A stretch of 13,479 nucleotides of DNA. It comes from Bacilli bacterium. Its GTDB lineage: Bacteria > Bacillota_I > Bacilli_A > RF39 > UBA660. The stretch lies in contig JAFPMR010000056.1 of NCBI GenBank assembly GCA_017411235.1, positions 1 through 13,479 on the forward strand, read 5' to 3'. This document shows, one piece after another, positions 7,479 through 13,340 of this stretch (positions are counted from its first letter, which is position 1; each line of letters opens with the position of its first letter). A program made the translations under genes and the position numbers. The notes below the pieces were generated by a model. It was given only the letters and a program-made list of their open reading frames with translations, ran no database searches and was not told the origin of the DNA.

Positions 7479-7500
7479 AAAAAGAAGCTTTTAAGCTTCT
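7477..7500 (-). terminator. Terminator of ftsE-ftsX-M23 operon
   Basis: A 7-bp stem AGAAGCT/AGCTTCT (7483-7489 with 7494-7500, 4-base loop) is followed on the minus strand by a seven-T run (7477-7483). The stem touches the stop codon of the M23 peptidase gene (7500-7502). Confidence 0.85.
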
Positions 7501-8675
7501 TAATATCTAGTAGTCCATGACCAACCTTTTTGATTTTTAATGTGTGTTATGTTATATACGTTAGTTGCTTTTGTATTTGATTTAAATGTTGACCATGATT
7601 TGAAATCAACTAGGTACCAACCATAAGAGATACTATAATGCAAGTGGGTTCCTGTCGTACATTTATCATAATAGAATGTCGATTTATCTCCACCTACTGT
7701 ACCAATTACTGTGGAAGGTGTTACTTGTTGACCTACTTTAACATTGATTGCTGTTAGATGGCCATACTCTGATGTGTATTTTTGACCATTTACTTGGTGT
7801 CTAATATAAATGATATTACCACCACAACTGTTATGGAAACTTGTTGCAGTTACGATACCATTTGCTGGTGAGTAAATGGCAGTTCCTTTTGGATTACCCC
7901 CGATATCCATACCAGCGTGACCATTATTACCCCAAGCTTGTGTAATTTTTCCTGATTTCATAGGACGATTGAAGTTTGTTGATGAGATTGAGAATTTCTT
8001 GTTGTAACAATCGTCTATTGTATCGTTATCTTTACAACCAGCATCTTCATAAGTCTTTATTAACTTTTGTTTAGCTTTAATTTGTTCTTGATAATCCATA
8101 CCTATACTAGCTAATTTTTCAATATAGGCTTCTAACTCTTCTACTTGTTTTTCATAAGTAGCAATTGAATTAGTTAGGTTTATATTATCTTTTGTTAATT
8201 GAACTTGTAGATCTTCATTTGTTTTTATTAATCCATTAAGTGTATCTAGTTGTTCTTGTGTGTAATCTACAATTTGAGTTATTACAGCTTGTCTTTCCAT
8301 CATATCTGTAATTGAATCTGATGAGAAGATATAGTCAAAGTAAGCTTCACCAGAATTGAAGTTTGTATATTGAATCATATTGATGATATCTCTCATCTCT
8401 TCTGTTTTTACTTTGATTTGTTCTTGACTCTCTGCTACTTTAGCTTTAGCATTTTCAACTTTTACTTCATTATTTGAAATAGTGTTGTTTGCTTGAACAA
8501 TAGCATTTCTTTTAGCATCTATTTTAGCTTTAGATTCATTTGTTAATCTATTGTTTGTAGCAGCTTTAGATTGCATCTCAGCAAGTTCGTTTTTTTCGTC
8601 TCTTAATGTACCTTTAGCATTAACATTAAGGGGTATTAAGATACATAAGAGAATTAGTATTATTATTCTCTTCAT
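7500..8675 (-). CDS. Secreted M23 (LytM-type) peptidase with coiled coil, probable FtsEX-controlled hydrolase
   Basis: A 391-aa exported peptidoglycan hydrolase. Seen: signal peptide at residues 1-20 (MKRIIILILLCILIPLNVNA); a long coiled coil, about 24-105 and 125-210, broken near 106-122; then an M23 domain from about 237 to 358. The zinc set is complete: His253 and Asp257 in HAGMD, and His344/His346 in THLHYS, with His306 in EYGHLT. Cys214/Cys223 and Cys284/Cys339 could form disulfides. Family knowledge: a coiled coil plus hydrolase encoded beside FtsEX recalls EnvC, CwlO and PcsB, which FtsX activates at the septum or side wall. Unlike EnvC, this domain keeps its metal ligands and so should cut peptide cross-links itself. 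Its ATG overlaps the ftsX stop by one base (TAATG). The domain call is firm, the FtsX partnership inferred. Confidence 0.9.
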   Translation of the reverse strand: MKRIIILILLCILIPLNVNAKGTLRDEKNELAEMQSKAATNNRLTNESKAKIDAKRNAIVQANNTISNNEVKVENAKAKVAESQEQIKVKTEEMRDIINMIQYTNFNSGEAYFDYIFSSDSITDMMERQAVITQIVDYTQEQLDTLNGLIKTNEDLQVQLTKDNINLTNSIATYEKQVEELEAYIEKLASIGMDYQEQIKAKQKLIKTYEDAGCKDNDTIDDCYNKKFSISSTNFNRPMKSGKITQAWGNNGHAGMDIGGNPKGTAIYSPANGIVTATSFHNSCGGNIIYIRHQVNGQKYTSEYGHLTAINVKVGQQVTPSTVIGTVGGDKSTFYYDKCTTGTHLHYSISYGWYLVDFKSWSTFKSNTKATNVYNITHIKNQKGWSWTTRY

Positions 8676-9589
8676 TATATCTTCAAATGTCTCCTTACTG
8701 TAGCATAACTACCAACCATACCAACTATTGCTCCAATTAGAAGTAATATTCCAGATACATATAAAGTAAATGGGAATGGTTGTAACATTTTTATAAAGTT
8801 AGTAAATAGATGTCCTTCTAATTTATCATATACTACAGTATAGCCCCAGATAGTTGTTATTATTGGAACTATTGATCCGATTATTCCTAAGAATAATCCT
8901 TCTATAGCAAATGGTAATTTAATAACGAAGTTACTAATACCAACTAATCTCATGATTTCTATTTCGTTCTTACGAGCGTAGATTGTAAGTTTAATTGTGT
9001 TACAAATTAAGAAGATCGTTACAGCAACTAAACCAATGATAATTGCTATTGCTATTTTTTCAATAGTTTTAAAGATTGGAACCATCTTATCAACTACTTC
9101 GTCATTGTATTTAACGTTAGCAATATTTTCTATCTTTTTAATTGTTTCTACTGTTTCTGATAATTCCTCAATGTTTTTTACTGTAATAATATATTCTGCT
9201 TGTAGAGGATTGTTTTGTTCTGTTAAAGAACTCATTACGTTATATAATGCTGTATCTTTATCAGTATTCTTTAGAGTATCTTCTCTAATTTTTTCTTTTG
9301 ATTTATATACTAACTCATCACCTTTGATATTCTTGATAGATAGTAGTTTACTCTTAACCGTATTTATTTCGTCTTCTGTTGCATTTCTATCTACATAAGC
9401 TACTATTGTAAGTGAACCTTCTAGGTCGTTAGTAAACTCTTTTATATTAGTTGATAACATAATTGCTATAGCAACTATTACAAGAGTTATTGTAGTACAT
9501 ACAATTGATGCTACACTTAAACTAAAGTTACGGAAGATACTTTTAATAGCGCTTAATACATTTCTTCCAAATATTCTAACGGCTCTCAT
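8675..9589 (-). CDS. ftsX: FtsX, cell-division ABC transporter permease-like subunit
   Basis: A 304-aa membrane protein with the FtsX topology. Seen: a cytoplasmic N-terminus (MRAVRIFGRNVLSAIKSIFRN), TM1 at about 25-45, an extracellular domain at about 50-175, TM2 at about 178-198, the conserved cytoplasmic NEIEIMRLVG motif (208-217), TM3 at about 228-248 and TM4 at about 275-297. Family knowledge: FtsX does not transport a substrate. It passes the ATPase cycle of FtsE across the membrane to activate a peptidoglycan hydrolase through its outer loop. Its start lies inside the end of ftsE (14-base overlap) and its stop overlaps the start of the M23 gene, so all three are tightly coupled, which supports one working unit. 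Confidence 0.95.
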   Translation of the reverse strand: MRAVRIFGRNVLSAIKSIFRNFSLSVASIVCTTITLVIVAIAIMLSTNIKEFTNDLEGSLTIVAYVDRNATEDEINTVKSKLLSIKNIKGDELVYKSKEKIREDTLKNTDKDTALYNVMSSLTEQNNPLQAEYIITVKNIEELSETVETIKKIENIANVKYNDEVVDKMVPIFKTIEKIAIAIIIGLVAVTIFLICNTIKLTIYARKNEIEIMRLVGISNFVIKLPFAIEGLFLGIIGSIVPIITTIWGYTVVYDKLEGHLFTNFIKMLQPFPFTLYVSGILLLIGAIVGMVGSYATVRRHLKI

Positions 9590-10277
9590 CTGCTACATAA
9601 CTTCCTTTCTGTGAATCACTTGTTAGAACACCATTTTCTAGTGTTATAACACGTTTCTTCATGGAATTTACTATTTCTTTGTCATGTGTAACCATAAGAA
9701 CAGTAGTACCCATATTTTTATTAATACTATTGATTACTTTGACGATTTCTTTTGATGTCTTAGGATCTAAGTTTCCAGTCGGCTCGTCACAGATTAATAG
9801 TTTTGGTTCATTTACTATAGCCCTAGCTATACAAACTCTTTGTTGTTCGCCACCAGCTAATTGGTTTGGGAAACTCTTAACTTTGTCTTTTAGACCAACT
9901 CTTTCAAGAGCTGTTAAAACTCTCTTCTTAATGTCTTTAGATTTTAAACCAAGATTGTCTAAACCAAATGCTACGTTTTCATATACTGTAAGTTTTGGTA
10001 ATAGTTTGAAGTCTTGGAATACTATTCCAAGTTTTCTTCTTAGTTTATAAACTTTACTGTTGTATAGTTTTGCTACATTGATACCTCCAACCATTACTTG
10101 GCCTTTTGAAGGTTTTTCTTCTCTATATAATAATTTTGCAAGTGTTGATTTACCACAGCCTGAAGCTCCAGTAACGAACACGAATTCTCCTTTATCAATT
10201 TGTAGGGTTAGATCAGCGACTGCTGTTACGCCATTTTTATAAACTTTATAACAATGTCTTATATCGATAAATTTCAT
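9576..10277 (-). CDS. ftsE: FtsE, cell-division ABC transporter ATP-binding subunit
   Basis: A 233-aa ABC ATPase of normal FtsE size. Seen: Walker A GASGCGKST at residues 37-45, Q-loop Gln88 in FQDF, signature segment LAGGEQQR at 140-147, Walker B LLICDEPTGNLDP at 160-172 and H-loop His198 in THDKE. Family knowledge: it dimerises at the inner membrane face with FtsX and drives hydrolase activation during division or elongation. Odd point: the signature reads LAGGE where FtsE normally has LSGGE; the GCT alanine codon is clear in the sequence, and the replaced serine normally contacts the ATP gamma-phosphate of the partner subunit. The start has AGGTGG upstream. A -10 box lies just before the gene. 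It is first of the ftsE-ftsX-M23 operon. Confidence 0.95.
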   Translation of the reverse strand: MKFIDIRHCYKVYKNGVTAVADLTLQIDKGEFVFVTGASGCGKSTLAKLLYREEKPSKGQVMVGGINVAKLYNSKVYKLRRKLGIVFQDFKLLPKLTVYENVAFGLDNLGLKSKDIKKRVLTALERVGLKDKVKSFPNQLAGGEQQRVCIARAIVNEPKLLICDEPTGNLDPKTSKEIVKVINSINKNMGTTVLMVTHDKEIVNSMKKRVITLENGVLTSDSQKGSYVADESR

Positions 10278-10302
10278 CTATTGCACCACCTTACTATCAT
10301 TA

Positions 10303-10331
10303 ATTATACCAAAAAAAGGCCAAATATAAAA
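10303..10331 (-). promoter_or_regulatory. Probable promoter of ftsE-ftsX-M23 operon
   Basis: A perfect TATAAT on the minus strand (10303-10308) lies about 26 bases before the ftsE ATG. At 17-bp spacing the -35 position reads TTTTAT (10326-10331), a poor match that falls inside the T-run of the preceding terminator. The -10 box is convincing, the -35 is not. Confidence 0.45.
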
Positions 10332-10357
10332 ACATCGGAGGTAAACCGATGTTTTTT
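10325..10357 (-). terminator. Terminator of metallo-beta-lactamase-fold gene
   Basis: A strong 11-bp stem (AAAAACATCGG at 10328-10338 pairs with CCGATGTTTTT at 10346-10356; loop of seven) has T-runs on both strands. It lies 43 bases beyond the stop of the minus-strand hydrolase gene, which is the only gene entering from either side that needs it. Confidence 0.85.
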
Positions 10358-10399
10358 CTTTACAATTTTGGTATTTAAAACGTAAACCTAGAGTATGGT

Positions 10400-10897
10400 T
10401 TAGTAATAGTATTTAAATCTTGGTTTTTCTTCTCCTAGAGTTGTTGCTTCTCCATGACCTGGATAAAGAATTGTTTTATCTGGGTATAGTTTTATTTTTT
10501 CTAGACTCTCTTGCATATCTAGGTCATTACCACCTAAATCTGTTCTACCAATTGATCCTTGGAAGATAAAGTCTCCAGTAAACATTATGTTGTTTTTCTT
10601 GAAGTAAAATATCTTTGAATCATAGGTATGTCCTGGAGTATGTATTACTTCGTATTCAAATTCTTTAGTAAAATCTTTGTTTACTTCTATATCATATTTA
10701 CTTAATAATTCTTCTAAAGCACCAATATGATCTGGATGATAGTGAGTTATTAAACAACCTACTACTTCTTTTCCTTTTAGTTCTTTATCTATTTTAGAAA
10801 ATTCATCTCCTGGGTCTATTACTAAACATCTATTACCTTTGGAAACTATGTAACAATTTTCTTCTAAGTCTCCAACTACTACTTTTTTTATATCCAT
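10400..10897 (-). CDS. GloB-like metallo-beta-lactamase-fold hydrolase
   Basis: A 165-aa cytoplasmic MBL-fold enzyme. Seen: VIDPGDE at residues 27-32, the metal motif THYHPDHIG (His52, His54, Asp56, His57), HTPGHT with His90, FTGDFIF with Asp109, and YPGHGEATT with His148, a complete two-metal set. Family knowledge: small single-domain proteins of this kind (YcbL-like) are annotated as hydroxyacylglutathione-hydrolase-like; the natural substrate is usually unknown, and low-GC Gram-positives often lack glutathione, so glyoxalase II activity should not be assumed. I chose the ATG at 10897 because AGGTGAT stands six bases before it and the GDLEENCY start then matches the family. The frame stays open 17 codons further to 10948, but that extension has no good site and would cross the promoter. 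It is monocistronic with its own terminator. Confidence 0.88.
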   Translation of the reverse strand: MDIKKVVVGDLEENCYIVSKGNRCLVIDPGDEFSKIDKELKGKEVVGCLITHYHPDHIGALEELLSKYDIEVNKDFTKEFEYEVIHTPGHTYDSKIFYFKKNNIMFTGDFIFQGSIGRTDLGGNDLDMQESLEKIKLYPDKTILYPGHGEATTLGEEKPRFKYYY

Positions 10898-10901
10898 ATA
10901 A

Positions 10902-10908
10902 ATCACCT
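10902..10908 (-). promoter_or_regulatory. Ribosome-binding site deciding the start of the MBL-fold gene
   Basis: AGGTGAT on the minus strand lies six bases before the ATG at 10897. It supports that start over the in-frame ATG at 10948. Confidence 0.7.
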
Positions 10909-10919
10909 GTTTACATTGT

Positions 10920-10948
10920 ATTATAAACAATTCCTTTTGTAAAACCAA
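10920..10948 (-). promoter_or_regulatory. Probable promoter of MBL-fold gene
   Basis: TTGGTT (10943-10948), 17 bases and a perfect TATAAT (10920-10925) point leftwards into the hydrolase gene. It sits back to back with the lemA promoter. Confidence 0.55.
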
Positions 10949-10953
10949 TATTG

Positions 10954-10962
10954 TGTTATAAT
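10954..10962 (+). promoter_or_regulatory. Extended -10 promoter of lemA
   Basis: TGTTATAAT (10954-10962) is an extended -10 element with TG one base before a perfect TATAAT. No good -35 is present at 17 bases, as is common for extended -10 promoters. Confidence 0.5.
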
Positions 10963-10974
10963 TTAATTAGAATT

Positions 10975-10980
10975 GGGGAG
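10975..10980 (+). promoter_or_regulatory. Ribosome-binding site deciding the lemA start
   Basis: GGGGAG lies seven bases before the ATG at 10988. The longer reading frame beginning with TTG at 10973 would overlap this site, so the ATG is preferred. Confidence 0.65.
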
Positions 10981-10987
10981 ATGGAAA

Positions 10988-11533
10988 ATGCCTATTTTAT
11001 ATAGTTTATTGTTTATTGTAATCATTTTTGGAGCTATTGCTATTTGCTATGCATATCAATTTAATAAGTTGATGCATTCAAAGACTAAGATAGATCATGC
11101 AGAAATGTCTATAGACGAAGCACTAAGAGCTAGATATGATTTATTATTACAAGCTGACAATATTATTAAAGCTGAATTAAAGAGTGATAAGACATTCTTT
11201 AAAGGTTTAGATAAAGTTAAAGAAGAAGATATCAGTAATTTTGATTTAGAAAGAAAATTAGCTGATTATATGAATACTTTAGAACAAATCAGATTAGATA
11301 ATGAAGGTTTAATGAATAATAAGGAGTTTAAAGAATTACTAAATAACTGTAAGGGTAATAATGAAAAACTACAAGCATCTAAAACTTTCTATAATAAATA
11401 TACTAGTGAATTAAATGATTTAGTTAGAACATTCCCTTCTAACTTAGTAGCTAGAATGCATCGTATAGATATTAAACCATTCTTTGATGGTAAGAATATG
11501 GAAGACGATATTGTAAATGATTTTAAATTTTAA
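10988..11533 (+). CDS. lemA: LemA family membrane protein
   Basis: A 181-aa protein with one N-terminal membrane helix. Seen: after MP, a hydrophobic stretch at about residues 3-23 (ILYSLLFIVIIFGAIAICYA), then an all-helical domain with LemA landmarks: ALRARYDLLLQADNIIKAEL at about 43-62, and FYNKYTSELNDLVRTFPSNL at about 137-156, ending in a PFFDG segment. Family knowledge: LemA proteins are widespread anchored coiled helical proteins without an agreed biochemical role; in Listeria LemA is the source of a peptide pheromone. This one is shorter and more divergent than typical, so I am confident of the family but can say nothing of function. It is a single plus-strand gene, divergent from the MBL-fold hydrolase and convergent with ung. 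Its stop codon begins the shared terminator. Confidence 0.8.
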   Translation: MPILYSLLFIVIIFGAIAICYAYQFNKLMHSKTKIDHAEMSIDEALRARYDLLLQADNIIKAELKSDKTFFKGLDKVKEEDISNFDLERKLADYMNTLEQIRLDNEGLMNNKEFKELLNNCKGNNEKLQASKTFYNKYTSELNDLVRTFPSNLVARMHRIDIKPFFDGKNMEDDIVNDFKF

Positions 11534-11554
11534 AAAGACACGTTAGTGTCTTTT
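11533..11554. terminator. Bidirectional terminator of lemA and ung
   Basis: A perfect 9-bp stem AAAAGACAC/GTGTCTTTT (11533-11541 with 11546-11554, loop GTTA) supports termination in both directions. The last base of the lemA stop (11531-11533) and the first two positions of the ung stop (11553-11555) are part of the stem. Confidence 0.87.
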
Positions 11555-12221
11555 ATTTTGTATTAATATTCCAATCTATTTCTTTTAGATTGTTCTTACG
11601 TAAGAATTCATTTGTTTTAGAAAATGGTTTACTACCAAAGAAACCATATCTGGCAGAAAATGGTGATGGATGAGGAGATGTAATTATTAAGTGTTTAGGG
11701 TTGGTAATTAAAGCTGCTTTTTCTTTAGCAAAATTACCCCAAAGAATAAAGACTACAGGTTCTTCTTTTTGGTTAAGAACTTTAATAATATAATCAGTCA
11801 ATCTTTCCCATCCTAGTTTACGGTGTGATGCAGGTTTGTCTTTTTCAACAGTAAGTACTGCATTTAACATAAGTACTCCTTCTTTACCCCATTTAGTTAA
11901 GTCACCAGTCTTAGCTGGAGGAATTCCTAAGTCATCATATAATTCTTTATAGATATTTTGTAATGAGGGAGGAAGTTTAATTCCTTCTTGGACAGAGAAT
12001 GATAAGCCATGGGCTTCTCCTTCTCCGTGATACGGATCTTGACCTACTATTACCACTTTTGTATTAGAGTATGGTGTTAGTTTTAAAGCATTAAAAACAT
12101 AGTTTTTAGGAGGATAGATAGTTTTAGTTTTATATTCGTTATTAACGATATTAATAAACTTCTTAAATCCTTCACTTTCCCATACTAGTTTTAATTTTTC
12201 GTCCCAGTCGTTGCCAATCAT
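11553..12221 (-). CDS. ung: Uracil-DNA glycosylase (family 1)
   Basis: A 222-aa family-1 UDG of standard length. It removes uracil from DNA as the first step of base-excision repair. Seen: the water-activating motif GQDPYH at residues 60-65 with catalytic Asp62; GLSFSV at 72-77 containing the uracil-stacking Phe; LLNAVLTV-like segment LMLNAVLTVE at 117-126 with the uracil-specific Asn; and the minor-groove loop HPSPFS at 184-189 with catalytic His184. The usual loop is HPSPLS, so the inserted wedge leucine is Phe here, a conservative-looking but notable change. The ATG has AGGTGAT six bases upstream. Its promoter lies within the terminator region of the unknown gene upstream, and it ends in a hairpin shared with lemA. 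Confidence 0.96.
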   Translation of the reverse strand: MIGNDWDEKLKLVWESEGFKKFINIVNNEYKTKTIYPPKNYVFNALKLTPYSNTKVVIVGQDPYHGEGEAHGLSFSVQEGIKLPPSLQNIYKELYDDLGIPPAKTGDLTKWGKEGVLMLNAVLTVEKDKPASHRKLGWERLTDYIIKVLNQKEEPVVFILWGNFAKEKAALITNPKHLIITSPHPSPFSARYGFFGSKPFSKTNEFLRKNNLKEIDWNINTK

Positions 12222-12237
12222 AATATCACCTACTTAT

Positions 12238-12266
12238 ATTATAAAAAATAAGTTAATGAATGTCAT
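12238..12266 (-). promoter_or_regulatory. Promoter of ung, embedded in upstream terminator
   Basis: ATGACA (12261-12266), 17 bases and a perfect TATAAT (12238-12243) precede ung. The -35 box falls in the loop and arm of the hairpin that ends the upstream gene, and overlaps that gene's stop codon by one base. Confidence 0.6.
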
Positions 12267-12270
12267 TAAC
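12244..12270 (-). terminator. Terminator of the 183-aa unknown gene
   Basis: A 7-bp stem GTTAATG/CATTAAC (12252-12258 with 12264-12270, 5-base loop) is followed on the minus strand by TTATTTTTT. The stem includes the stop codon (12266-12268). The stem is AT-rich, so it may be leaky and allow read-through into ung. Confidence 0.65.
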
Positions 12271-12817
12271 CTATTCTTCTTATTGATAGTCTTTCTTGTT
12301 CTGCTCTTTCTTGTAGTTCCTCTTCTATTTTTTGTTTAAGAAGATGTCTTAAACTACCTTGAGCTTTTAATTCTTCTAATTGTTTTTTATATTCTTCTAT
12401 ATTTTCATGAGTTTGAATATATTCCCATAATTGTTCTACTGTTGGATGATCTCCTCTAAACATATAAACGAATGTATCAAGTTCTTTACTTGATGATCTG
12501 GTAAGAATTACTTTCCCAAGAGGATCTGGTCGATATGATAATAAATCTAATTGTACTCCTGTTAAAAACTCTGTTGCTTTTGGTGAAAGTAATTTGGTTT
12601 TTATAGCTGGAGTATTCTTAATCATTATTTCTCCCACTTTTGTAATTTTTTCTGGTCTTTTTATATTGCCTACAAAATCCCACTCTGTTTCAAAATACTT
12701 TTTTTCTATATATCCTTGTTCTTCTGTAGTAGTATATAGTGTTCCTATTAAATAATCTTCTACTCTAACAGTATTCTTGTCTGGTTTTGCACCTTTTTCT
12801 AATATGTACTTTGCCAT
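12266..12817 (-). CDS. Unrecognised soluble protein with C-terminal coiled coil
   Basis: I do not recognise this 183-aa protein. Seen: no signal peptide or membrane segment and no cysteine, so probably cytoplasmic. Residues 1-130 look like a mixed alpha/beta globular part with a Gly/Thr-rich strand region near the start (DYLIGTLYTTTEEQGY, 21-36), a KVILTRSSSKELDTF segment (102-116) and MFRGDHPT (119-126). Residues about 135-178 are a long, strongly charged helix rich in Glu, Lys and Gln, likely a coiled coil, ending in RRIG. It has a good promoter with TTGACA, a strong AAGGAG ribosome-binding site and its own terminator, so it is a real expressed gene. Neighbours are rlmH upstream and ung downstream, which do not suggest a role. 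Confidence 0.8.
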   Translation of the reverse strand: MAKYILEKGAKPDKNTVRVEDYLIGTLYTTTEEQGYIEKKYFETEWDFVGNIKRPEKITKVGEIMIKNTPAIKTKLLSPKATEFLTGVQLDLLSYRPDPLGKVILTRSSSKELDTFVYMFRGDHPTVEQLWEYIQTHENIEEYKKQLEELKAQGSLRHLLKQKIEEELQERAEQERLSIRRIG

Positions 12818-12848
12818 ATATGCTCTCCTTTTTTAATGATTGGTTTTT

Positions 12849-12877
12849 ATACTAATTCAGATGGTTTCTTATGTCAA
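12849..12877 (-). promoter_or_regulatory. Promoter of the 183-aa unknown gene
   Basis: A consensus TTGACA (12872-12877), 17 bases and TAGTAT (12849-12854) lie 32 bases before the ATG. The -35 box begins right after the T-run of the rlmH terminator. Confidence 0.6.
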
Positions 12878-12878
12878 T

Positions 12879-12904
12879 AAAAAAAGATGATTTTATCATC
12901 TTTT
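12879..12904 (-). terminator. Terminator of walJ-rlmH
   Basis: A 10-bp stem AAAAGATGAT/ATCATCTTTT (12882-12891 with 12895-12904, 3-base loop) is followed on the minus strand by a T-run (12879-12885). The stem overlaps the rlmH stop codon (12903-12905). Confidence 0.82.
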
Positions 12905-13340
12905 ATTTATGATATGATTCGTTATTTTGAATCTTAAATGAACGATAGATTTGTTCTAATAGAATTGCTCTAAATAAACCATGTGGGAAAGTCATTTTAG
13001 AGAATGATAAACGATAGTTAGCTCTTTTTTTAATATCTTCATGTAGACCGTAACTGCTTCCAATAATGAAATCTATTGTTCCATTAGTTAAGAAGATATT
13101 ATCTATCTTTTTAGAAAGAGCTACTGAGTCGATATTTTCGCCATCGATATCAAGCGCTATTACATAGTCTTGATTATTGATTTGTTTTAGGATATTGTCT
13201 CTTTCTTCTTCTAAGTTGTTGGTATCTTTTAGTTCAACTATTTCAATCTTATGATATTTAGTTATTCTTGTTTTATAATCTTCTATCATTTTGTTTAAAT
13301 AGTCTTCTTTTATTTTACCTAGACATATTATTTTTATCAT
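12903..13340 (-). CDS. rlmH: 23S rRNA (pseudouridine1915-N3)-methyltransferase RlmH
   Basis: A 145-aa SPOUT-class methyltransferase, a little shorter than the usual 155-160. Family knowledge: RlmH uses S-adenosylmethionine to methylate pseudouridine 1915 in helix 69 of 23S rRNA on assembled 70S ribosomes. Seen: MIKIICLGKIKEDYL at the start; ALDIDGENI at 62-70; the SAM-site strand and knot FIIGSSYGL at 91-99; and the strongly conserved tail LSFSKMTFPHGLFRAILLEQ then IYRSFKI and YHK to the end. The SAM-site motif usually reads IGG; here the second Gly is Ser95. Its ATG overlaps the stop of walJ (ATGA), a neighbour of rlmH in Bacillus and relatives as well, which supports both calls. The ribosome-binding site is weak, consistent with translational coupling. 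Confidence 0.94.
   Translation of the reverse strand: MIKIICLGKIKEDYLNKMIEDYKTRITKYHKIEIVELKDTNNLEEERDNILKQINNQDYVIALDIDGENIDSVALSKKIDNIFLTNGTIDFIIGSSYGLHEDIKKRANYRLSFSKMTFPHGLFRAILLEQIYRSFKIQNNESYHK

Noticed and set aside
8997..10242. Plus-strand open frames opposite ftsX and ftsE
   Set aside because: These are mirror frames of well-supported genes with all family motifs; the hydrophobic translations reflect AT-rich antisense codons.
10898..10948. Seventeen-residue N-terminal extension of the MBL-fold gene
   Set aside because: It has no ribosome-binding site, crosses the likely promoter and is not family-like, whereas the ATG at 10897 has AGGTGAT in place.
10973..10987. TTG start of lemA five codons upstream
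   Set aside because: It would run over the GGGGAG ribosome-binding site; the ATG at 10988 is correctly spaced.
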